Shown piece after piece: positions 19,889 through 26,725 of a stretch of 64,000 nucleotides of DNA (its first letter is position 1; each line of letters begins with the position of its first letter). Made by a program: the position numbers and the translations under genes. Under the pieces are notes generated by a model. It was not told the DNA's origin. It searched no databases and saw only the letters and a program-made list of their open reading frames with translations. The DNA is from JBCCFW01 sp039029535. Lineage in GTDB: Bacteria; Acidobacteriota; JBCCFW01. The stretch covers positions 1-64,000 of the forward strand of contig JBCCFW010000019.1 of NCBI GenBank assembly GCA_039029535.1, read 5' to 3'.

Positions 19889-21423
19889 GACGCCACCGTG
19901 GCAGCCGGAGCCGTGGACAGCAGCCCGTCGAGGCTACGAGACCGCACGGCGGCGGCCAGTCGCTGACGTTCCTCCTGGCGGCGTGCGTCGTCGTGGTCGA
20001 GCGCCTCGCAGGCCAGGTCGGCGGCGGCGTTCAGGTCGCCGTGTTGATGGAGACCTTCGATCCGGCGGAGCAGCAGGTCGTCGAGGTGGGGTGCCATCTC
20101 CTCCTCGGAGAGCACGCGCAGCTCCTTCGAGAAGTCGGCGCGGTCCTGCAAGGAGGTCAGTCGCAGCGACACGTCGGTGAGGCCGGTGCGCACGACCGGT
20201 CGAGTGCGGGCGTCCGGTCGCGGGCCGCTGGCGGGCGGACAGCGCTCGAGGAAGCGCTCGGCGACGTGACGGGCGGTCGTGTACTTGATGCCCGAGAGCG
20301 AGTGCAGGCCCGACGGCCCTCCAGCCTGCGAGTGATCGACCAGCGCCGGACGCTTGGCCATCTCGTCGCTGCCCGGCGCGCGGGCCGGGAGCTCACCCCA
20401 GTGGACGCGGAGGACCTTGTCCCGGTTGGCGGGCAGGCCGGGGAGAGCGCCGGTGAGGTCGTCGAGGAAGAGCTGGAGGGCCTCCTCGCCGGGCTGACGA
20501 TCGTCACCCTCGTTCCAGGAGAGGTGTCGCGTGCCCGCGTGCAGCCGACCCTTCCAGGGCACGAGGAACATCATGGGAGCGCCGAGGCGCGGTGGCTCGA
20601 CGTCGAGGGCCTCGGAGGAGGGAGGCTCCACGTCGAGGATGAGGTTGAACGCGAGCTGACGTTGGAAGAGCTCGGCGTGGTCGCGGTCGAGACGAGTGGC
20701 GAGCTCGCGACACCAGGGACCCGCGCAGTTGACGACGACCGGAGCCGAGTAGCGATGCGAGGAGCCGATCGTTCCGTCTTCTGCTTCGAGACCGGTGACC
20801 CGGCCCTCCTCGACGACCAGCGAGCGGGCCTCCATCCGGTTGAGCACGACGGCGCCCTCTGCCACCGCCCAGCGGAGCACCTCGATGAGGAGCCGCTCCG
20901 ACGAGAGCAGCAGGCCGTCGTGCCAGAGGCCGGCGCCCTGAAGCTTCTCGGCCGGCAGCAACGGCACGCGGCGGAGGGTGTCGTCCCGCGACACGAGATG
21001 CGAGCCCGGAAGGTGGCAGCGCTCGGGCACGTCGTCGTTGCGTCGCCACGACAGCACGTCGTTGAGCTTGAGGGCCACGCCGAAAGTCGACGGTCGCTTG
21101 AGCCCCTTGCCGCGCAGCGGCAGCAGGCAGGGGAGTGGGGCGGTCAGCTCGGGGAAGTGCTGGAGGAAGAAGCGGCGTTCGCCGATCGACTCGAAGAATC
21201 GCGGCAGGTCCAGGCTCTGGAGGTAGCGCAGGCCGCCATGGAGGATGCGCAGGCTGTTCCATGAGGTCGCGCCGCCGAAGTCGTCGCGCTCGAGCAACAG
21301 CGTGCGACGGCCCGATCGGCTCGCCTCCAACGCCACGCAAGCGCCGAGGATGCCGCCGCCGACCACGATGAGGTCGTAGCGCTCGCCGGCGGCTCCGGCG
21401 GGGTCACGAGGGCCGAGCGTCAC
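19885..21423 (-). CDS. Glycerol-3-phosphate dehydrogenase-like FAD oxidoreductase
   Basis: 512 residues from the GTG at 21423, which overlaps the previous stop as GTGA; the frame runs on to 22020 but that part is a shadow of the upstream gene. The N-terminus has YDLIVVGGGILGACVALEA (FAD dinucleotide-binding), then DDFGGATSWNSLRILHGGLR, which is the GlpD/GlpA signature in which the usual SSRSTKL wording is replaced. The C-terminal domain is shorter than in respiratory GlpD. It sits between an HVHLH-motif protein and a methyltransferase/glycosyltransferase pair, so oxidation of a glycerol-phosphate-like or sugar-lipid substrate in a biosynthetic pathway is more likely than glycerol catabolism. 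Confidence 0.85.
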   Translation of the reverse strand: MTLGPRDPAGAAGERYDLIVVGGGILGACVALEASRSGRRTLLLERDDFGGATSWNSLRILHGGLRYLQSLDLPRFFESIGERRFFLQHFPELTAPLPCLLPLRGKGLKRPSTFGVALKLNDVLSWRRNDDVPERCHLPGSHLVSRDDTLRRVPLLPAEKLQGAGLWHDGLLLSSERLLIEVLRWAVAEGAVVLNRMEARSLVVEEGRVTGLEAEDGTIGSSHRYSAPVVVNCAGPWCRELATRLDRDHAELFQRQLAFNLILDVEPPSSEALDVEPPRLGAPMMFLVPWKGRLHAGTRHLSWNEGDDRQPGEEALQLFLDDLTGALPGLPANRDKVLRVHWGELPARAPGSDEMAKRPALVDHSQAGGPSGLHSLSGIKYTTARHVAERFLERCPPASGPRPDARTRPVVRTGLTDVSLRLTSLQDRADFSKELRVLSEEEMAPHLDDLLLRRIEGLHQHGDLNAAADLACEALDHDDARRQEERQRLAAAVRSRSLDGLLSTAPAATVAS

Positions 21424-22226
21424 GCGCTCCTCCGTCGCTTGCGAAGCTGCATCTCGACCTGATGCCGGAAGAAGCGGATCACGCTCTCGCGTCGACCGAA
21501 GGGCTGCAAGCCACCCTCGCCGGCAGTGAGGGTGGTCTTGAGCGCTTGCGCGGGGCGGTCGGCATCGAGCGTCGCTTCGAGGACGAAGCCATGCGCCAGC
21601 GGACGCGTGGTCTCGGACTCGAAGGGGAGTGGGTCGGTTCCCGGCAGGATCGAGAGACCGCGTTCGCGACCCTTGTTCAGCAGCGGTGGAGGCAGCGAGA
21701 GTTGCGGACGGCCGGCGTTGTCGCCGAGGAAGAGCGGGGCGGGCCAGCTCGCTTCGATGGCGGCCGCGATCTTCTTGCCCCGACCGCCGAGCCACTTGCC
21801 CACGCCCCAGGGCAGGCAGGCGAGGGCACCGGACTCCATGACACCGGTGATGGTTGCGTCGAGAGGCATGCCCTCGTCGAGACGGGCGCGGGTGCCGAGC
21901 GCGAGGACCTCGATGCCCTCGGCCGTCACGTGCTGCGCGCCGGCCACGACCAGGAGCGCGGGACCTTCGGCAGGCGTCAGCCAGATCGCCTCGTCGTCCT
22001 GCGTGGTCTCGGCGTGCCATCCGGATGGGAGCGTGCCGGTCGCGAGCTCGGTGAAGCGATCGACGCCCGGCATTTCCGTCAACAACCAGGCCGCGGGCGT
22101 GTCGTCGGCGAGACCGAGTCGACGCGCGTTGTCGCGGCGTCGGCGCTCGTTGCTGGCGAGCAAGGCTTCGAGGTCGTAGCAGGGGTGGAGGTGGACGTGA
22201 CCGTCCACGAGCCAGTGGTTGCTCAT
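21420..22226 (-). CDS. PHP/amidohydrolase-like protein with HVHLH motif
   Basis: 268 residues. The N-terminus reads LVDGHVHLHPCYD, a metal-binding H-x-H motif as in PHP phosphoesterases and amidohydrolases. The remaining conserved metal ligands are not obvious (LFLGDNAGRP may hold an Asp ligand). It is probably a divergent cytosolic metal-dependent hydrolase. It overlaps the GlpD-like gene by four bases and is 13 bases after the DUF457 gene, so it belongs to the same operon. The substrate is unknown. Confidence 0.7.
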   Translation of the reverse strand: MSNHWLVDGHVHLHPCYDLEALLASNERRRRDNARRLGLADDTPAAWLLTEMPGVDRFTELATGTLPSGWHAETTQDDEAIWLTPAEGPALLVVAGAQHVTAEGIEVLALGTRARLDEGMPLDATITGVMESGALACLPWGVGKWLGGRGKKIAAAIEASWPAPLFLGDNAGRPQLSLPPPLLNKGRERGLSILPGTDPLPFESETTRPLAHGFVLEATLDADRPAQALKTTLTAGEGGLQPFGRRESVIRFFRHQVEMQLRKRRRSA

Positions 22227-22239
22227 GATCGACAGCCTC

Positions 22240-22779
22240 TCATGAAGCGGCGGTCGTCGCAGGGGGTCGGAGCCACCAGGCGAGAGCGGCGACGAGCGCG
22301 GCGAAGCCGAGCTCCGTGGCGAGGGTGATCGCGTGTTGCTTGAACGCGAAGAGGTCGTGCCACTGAGCGCCGTAGAAGAGAGGGAACGGAGTGCCGATGC
22401 GCTCCTGGGTGAAGGGCCAGAGCAACATCACGCCCCGTCCGCGCGTGGCCGCGTCCAGGAGGCAGTGGGACCAGTGACAGGCGAGGCCCACCAGGGCCAT
22501 CCAGCGCCAGGGAAGACGCAGCCAGGCGCCGGTCGCCAGGCCGAAGCCGAGCGCGAAGACGGGTCCGGCGACGAGGCTGTGCGTGAAGGTGCCGTGGTCG
22601 ATGAGCCCGCCCTTCGGGAAGAAGGCGAGCAGGAAGAAGTCGAGGTCCGGCGCGAGCAGGGCGAACAGGGTCACGCCGAGCAGCCCCCAGCGCTGGCGGG
22701 GGCTCGGCTCGAACCGCGCCCGCGCGAGCAGGGGCGACGAGAGGAGGATCAAGGAGGCGTGAGCCACGGGTGAGGGCAT
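22240..22779 (-). CDS. DUF457 membrane-bound metal-dependent hydrolase family protein
   Basis: 179 residues. It starts MPSPVAHASLILLSSPLLA and has APDLDFFLLAFF, HGTFTHSLVAGP and HWSHCLLDAAT, the histidine/aspartate pattern of the DUF457 (YdjM/YbcI-like) family, within four or five membrane helices. The catalytic activity of this family is not established; a membrane-lipid hydrolase role is often assumed. It is the first gene of the six-gene minus-strand operon ending at 16896. An AT-rich patch at 22792-22805 lies just upstream. Confidence 0.8.
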   Translation of the reverse strand: MPSPVAHASLILLSSPLLARARFEPSPRQRWGLLGVTLFALLAPDLDFFLLAFFPKGGLIDHGTFTHSLVAGPVFALGFGLATGAWLRLPWRWMALVGLACHWSHCLLDAATRGRGVMLLWPFTQERIGTPFPLFYGAQWHDLFAFKQHAITLATELGFAALVAALAWWLRPPATTAAS

Positions 22780-22791
22780 GGTCGTTCGCGG

Positions 22792-22805
22792 TCTTTAGAA
22801 TAATG
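22792..22805. promoter_or_regulatory. AT-rich promoter-like patch between divergent genes
   Basis: TCTTTAGAATAATG stands out in a very GC-rich background. It gives TAGAAT on the plus strand and TATTCT on the minus strand as possible -10 elements. No matching -35 is visible. It lies between the divergent DUF457 operon and the GH9 gene, in a 207-base gap with no other signal. Confidence 0.3.
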
Positions 22806-22986
22806 CTGATGGAGGTCGAGGTCGAGACGACTGGAGACTCGGCCTGCGTTCTTCGGACGGGCCTGGATCTTCCGTCTTCTCTCGACGTTCCGGGCGCACG
22901 GCAGGCGGGGCCGAATGACTTCGGGTGGCCTCGCCGTCGTCCCTGAGGGCAGGCATGCTGCCCCTTCGAACTCTGGTGCTGAATTG

Positions 22987-25158
22987 ATGTGGTCCCTGCT
23001 CGCTCCCTTGCTGGCGCTCGCCCTGGTCCAAACGCCGTCTCCGGTCGGTCCGACCGGGCCGCTCTTCCTGGGCCTGGAGACCGCCGACGCCGACGTCCTG
23101 GTCCTGCGCTACCGCACCGACGACCGCACGCCGGCGCCGTCTCAGGACCCCGCCCGCTATCTCGTGAACGATCGACCGGTCATGCGGGTGGGGCGTCACT
23201 CGGCCCCGATCTACGAGGAGCGTTGCACGGACTGGAAGGCCCAGCGCTACCCCATGTTGCTCGAGCACCGGCTCTATCTCGAGCTGTCCGAGCCCTTGAA
23301 GGAGGGCACCGAGCTTCGAGTGCGGGGTCCCTGGGGGGAGCACGCGGAGCGCTTCTCGGCCCTCACGACGCGCTGCGAGTCGTTCAAGATCAACCAGGCG
23401 GGTTACGGAACCCGGGGCCAGGATCGACGGGCGTACCTGGCGGCCTGGCTAGGCGACCTCGGTGGACGCGAGCTGAAGGCGAAGGGGCCGGTCGAGCTGC
23501 GGGTCGCGTCCGACGACACCCTGATCGCCACGATCGCGCTCGGCGAGCCGACGACCGACCAGCGCGCGGGCGGACCGGCGCGGTCCCTCGACCTCGGCGT
23601 GCTCAGCGAGCCGGGTAGCTACTACCTGAGCCTGCCGGGGGTCGGTCGGAGCGCGTCGTTCCCCTACGGGCCGGCCGTCGCCCACCACGCCTTCTACGTG
23701 CATGCGCGGGGCTTCTACCACCAGCGTTGCGGCGTGCCGCTCGAGAAGCCTCACACGCGGTGGACGCGACCCGCCTGCCACGAGACCATGCGGGTGACCG
23801 AGGGGGAGCCTCCGGGCTTCATCAAGCTGAAGGAGGGGCCGATCCGTCCCAGCCGCGGCGGGCATCACGATGCGGGCGACTTCGATCATCGACTGGCCCA
23901 CGTCCTCGTCCCGGCCTGGCTGATGGAGGCCGTCGAGCTCTACCCCGAGCGCTTCCCCGACGGTCAGCTCGACATCCCCGAGAGCGGCAACGGCATCTCC
24001 GATCTCCTGGACGAGGCGCTCTTCGCCATCGAGCGCTGGGAGGTCTTGCAAGAAGACGACGGTGGCGTGCGAGCGGGGACCGAGGCCCGACGTCACCCGA
24101 CCTATGGTGAGGTGAACGCGGCCACGGATCCGCTGGAGTACCGCACCTACCGACGCGACGGCTTCACGACCTTGTCGGCGGCCGGGCTGTTCGCGCAGGC
24201 CTCGCGCTTGCTGCGTCCCCGTGATCCGAAGCGGGCGGACGCCCTGCTGCGACGGGCGGTGAAGGCCTGGGAGTTCTTCGAGCGTCACCGCGACGGCGAG
24301 GAGTACCGCTTCACGCCGGGGCCCCGGCTCCGGGCGAGCTGTCATCTCTACCTGGCGACGGGGGAGGAGAAGTACCACGCCGAGCTCAAGACGCAGGCGC
24401 TCTACCTCTGCGACAAGGGGCCGTCCCGTTCGAAGTGGCCGGCCCAGCACGCGGGCACGTACTACCACCTCGGCCTGCTTCGGAAGGGGATGATCTTCAC
24501 GCACGACTTCTTCCCGTACCTGCTCGACCATGGTCGACCGGTGGACGAGGAGGTCGTCGCGGCGTTGCGGCAGCGGGTGATCTCGCGAGCCAACGACACG
24601 GTCAAGAAGCTGACGAAGCGGAGCTGGGCGTATCTCGAGGCCAAGGGCTGGGGGGCCTGCACGGGCGTCGGTCGCTGGGGCGACCAGCTCGTTCACGCGC
24701 ACTACCTGACCGGCAAGCAGGTCTACCTCGACCACGCCGGGCGCCTGGCCGACTTCGCCCTGGGCGTGAACCCGGCGGGCTGGAGCTTCACGACGGGTCT
24801 GGGCCATCGGCCGCCGTACACGCCGCTCCAGCTCGACTCGTACGCGCACGTGCGTCGCGGGGAGGCGCCGGTGCCGGGCATCGTCATCTATGGCGTGGCG
24901 GAGGTGGGCAAGTCCGAGCACCAGAAGGTGGTCACGCGTCAGGTGTACCCGGAGTTCGACTCGATCCCCATGCTGCGTCGGCTCACCGACGGCTGGTCGG
25001 TCGTGCCCCAGGCGGAGTTCACCACCTACGAGACAATGGCGCCCAACACCTTCCTGTTCGCCGCGCTCGCGCCGGAGACACCGCTGAAGGGTGAGCTCTT
25101 GCCGGTGGGAACGGTGGGGCTTCCGGGTGGTGATCCGAGAGGGCAGCTACGACCCTGA
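22987..25158 (+). CDS. Secreted glycoside hydrolase family 9 enzyme (endoglucanase-like)
   Basis: 723 residues. The ATG at 22987 directly precedes a signal peptide (WSLLAPLLALALVQ). The N-terminal roughly 270 residues are an Ig-like cellulase N-domain. The (alpha/alpha)6 catalytic domain starts near GGHHDAGDFDHRL, whose DAGD is the GH9 nucleophile/base motif, continues with PESGNGISDLLDEA, and ends with GVNPAGWSFTTGLGHRPP and TYETMAPNTFLFAALA, where the Glu fits the acid position. Members hydrolyse beta-1,4-glucans or exo-beta-glucosaminides; the specificity is not readable here. It is convergent with the O-methyltransferase and overlaps its end by 12 bases. Confidence 0.9.
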   Translation: MWSLLAPLLALALVQTPSPVGPTGPLFLGLETADADVLVLRYRTDDRTPAPSQDPARYLVNDRPVMRVGRHSAPIYEERCTDWKAQRYPMLLEHRLYLELSEPLKEGTELRVRGPWGEHAERFSALTTRCESFKINQAGYGTRGQDRRAYLAAWLGDLGGRELKAKGPVELRVASDDTLIATIALGEPTTDQRAGGPARSLDLGVLSEPGSYYLSLPGVGRSASFPYGPAVAHHAFYVHARGFYHQRCGVPLEKPHTRWTRPACHETMRVTEGEPPGFIKLKEGPIRPSRGGHHDAGDFDHRLAHVLVPAWLMEAVELYPERFPDGQLDIPESGNGISDLLDEALFAIERWEVLQEDDGGVRAGTEARRHPTYGEVNAATDPLEYRTYRRDGFTTLSAAGLFAQASRLLRPRDPKRADALLRRAVKAWEFFERHRDGEEYRFTPGPRLRASCHLYLATGEEKYHAELKTQALYLCDKGPSRSKWPAQHAGTYYHLGLLRKGMIFTHDFFPYLLDHGRPVDEEVVAALRQRVISRANDTVKKLTKRSWAYLEAKGWGACTGVGRWGDQLVHAHYLTGKQVYLDHAGRLADFALGVNPAGWSFTTGLGHRPPYTPLQLDSYAHVRRGEAPVPGIVIYGVAEVGKSEHQKVVTRQVYPEFDSIPMLRRLTDGWSVVPQAEFTTYETMAPNTFLFAALAPETPLKGELLPVGTVGLPGGDPRGQLRP

Positions 25159-26187
25159 GGATCGAGCCGGCTTGGCCTCGATGACCGCGTTCCCGTGGGC
25201 CTGGGTCTCGTGCACGGCGACCAGCTCCAGCCCGCTGCTCGCGAGCAGGCGCTCGAACTCCTTCCGCGTCCGTTCCCGACCGGGCACCAGCGTCATCATG
25301 AGGAGGTCCATCAGCGCGGCTTGCCTCCCTGGCGGACCGTCGTCGGAGCGGACCAACTCGACGAGCAGCACCCGACCGTCCGGTGACAGCGCATCGCGAC
25401 AGTGCCGCAGCACGATGCTGGCCTGATCGTCGTCGAGGCTGTGAACGACGCTCTTGAGCAGGTAGGCATCGCCACCGCTGGGCACGCCTTCACGGGCGTC
25501 GGCACCGACGATCGTGCAGCGTGACGCGAGCTCGCCCGAGCGCAAGGCTTCCGAGGCCTCGGCCACGACCGAGGGGAAGTCGACGAGCGTGCCCTTCATC
25601 CCTGCGTGCTCGGTGAGGATGGCCGAGAGCAACGCGCCGCGACCGCCACCCACGTCGACGACGTGGCCGTAGCGCGAGAAGTCGTGGGTCGCGAGCACGG
25701 CGGTGGCCGACTCGTGGGAGCCAGCGTTCATCGCCTGGTCGTAGAGCGTGGCGTCGCCGGGGTTCTCCGCGACGTGCTCGTAGAAGCTCCGACCGTGGAC
25801 CTGCTCGAAGGCCGTGCGTCCGTTGCGGACGCCGTCGGCCAGAGCGCCCCACGAGTCCCAGAGGAAGGGGGCACCGAGAAAGCGCGCCCAGGGCGCGGTG
25901 GAGTCCGGTCGGTCGGTGAGCAAGGTCTCGCTCACGGGAGTCTGGTGCAGGCCCTGCTCGTCCTCGCGGAACACGCCGACGGCGACCAGCGCGGTGAGCA
26001 GGCGACGCAGCGAGGTCGGGTCGGCGTCGGTGGCTTCGGCGAGGGCGGCCACCGTCTTCGGTCCCTCGACGAGCCGATCCGCCAGGCCGAGCTCCGCGGC
26101 CGTGCGCACCGCCTGAGCGACGAGGCCTGCGGGCCAGATGAGGTCGAAGAGCTGCGCGTGGGGGGGAGGGCCGGGCTCAGTGCTCAT
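25147..26187 (-). CDS. O-methyltransferase (COMT-like)
   Basis: 346 residues from the ATG at 26187; the longer frame to 26523 is a shadow of the Nudix gene. An N-terminal winged-helix dimerisation domain (AAELGLADRLVEGPKTVAAL, DPTSLRRLLTALVAVGVF) is followed by a SAM domain with VVDVGGGRGALLSAIL, TLVDFPSVV and LKSVVHSLDDDQA, where the histidine fits the catalytic base of this family. Such enzymes methylate hydroxyls of aromatic or polyketide substrates, often in secondary metabolism. No biosynthetic partners are adjacent. Its start is 9 bases from the divergent Nudix start. Confidence 0.9.
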   Translation of the reverse strand: MSTEPGPPPHAQLFDLIWPAGLVAQAVRTAAELGLADRLVEGPKTVAALAEATDADPTSLRRLLTALVAVGVFREDEQGLHQTPVSETLLTDRPDSTAPWARFLGAPFLWDSWGALADGVRNGRTAFEQVHGRSFYEHVAENPGDATLYDQAMNAGSHESATAVLATHDFSRYGHVVDVGGGRGALLSAILTEHAGMKGTLVDFPSVVAEASEALRSGELASRCTIVGADAREGVPSGGDAYLLKSVVHSLDDDQASIVLRHCRDALSPDGRVLLVELVRSDDGPPGRQAALMDLLMMTLVPGRERTRKEFERLLASSGLELVAVHETQAHGNAVIEAKPARSSGS

Positions 26188-26196
26188 GGGCCGAGC

Positions 26197-26640
26197 ATGG
26201 CACGGCATGATCGCGACGTGGTCCCCGTCGAGAAGGTGCTCGTCTACATCCAGCATGAAGGACGCTTGCTCGTGCTCCGTCATCCGGAGCATCCCGAGGC
26301 TGGTGTCCAAGTGCCCGGAGGAACGCGGCGTTCGGGAGAGGAGCCCGAAGTCGCCGCGCTGAGGGAGGCACGCGAGGAGACCGGCCTGACCGGGCTCCGC
26401 ATCGTGCGGCTCCTTGGCATGACCGAGCACGACATGCGCCCCTTCGGCAAGGACGAGACACATCGCCGGCACGTCTTCGAGCTGGCCCTCGACGACGAGC
26501 CGCCCGAGCGCTGGCATCACCACGAGGACGATCCCGAGGGAGGAGGAGCTCCCATCCTCTTCGAGCTGTCCTGGGAGCCCTTGTCAGAGCTCCCCGAGCT
26601 CATCGCCGGACACGGCGAGCTCGTCGACCGCCTTTGCTGA
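26197..26640 (+). CDS. Nudix hydrolase
   Basis: 147 residues. The Nudix box GGTRRSGEEPEVAALREAREETGL-like segment (about residues 40-63) has the pattern G-x5-E-x7-REUxEExGU with all its glutamates. The core binds Mg2+ and hydrolyses nucleoside diphosphate derivatives; the substrate class is not evident. The ATG at 26197 lies 9 bases from the divergent methyltransferase start, leaving no room for two promoters, so one of the two promoters must lie inside the neighbouring gene. A later GTG (26219) is possible but would trim the first strand. Confidence 0.88.
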   Translation: MARHDRDVVPVEKVLVYIQHEGRLLVLRHPEHPEAGVQVPGGTRRSGEEPEVAALREAREETGLTGLRIVRLLGMTEHDMRPFGKDETHRRHVFELALDDEPPERWHHHEDDPEGGGAPILFELSWEPLSELPELIAGHGELVDRLC

Positions 26641-26725
26641 AGATCTCGGAGACGAGCTGGCTTGAAGCTCGTGCAGTGACTTCCTAGCTTCCGTTCAAAA
26701 GAAGAACGAGCGAGGAGGTGCGGCC

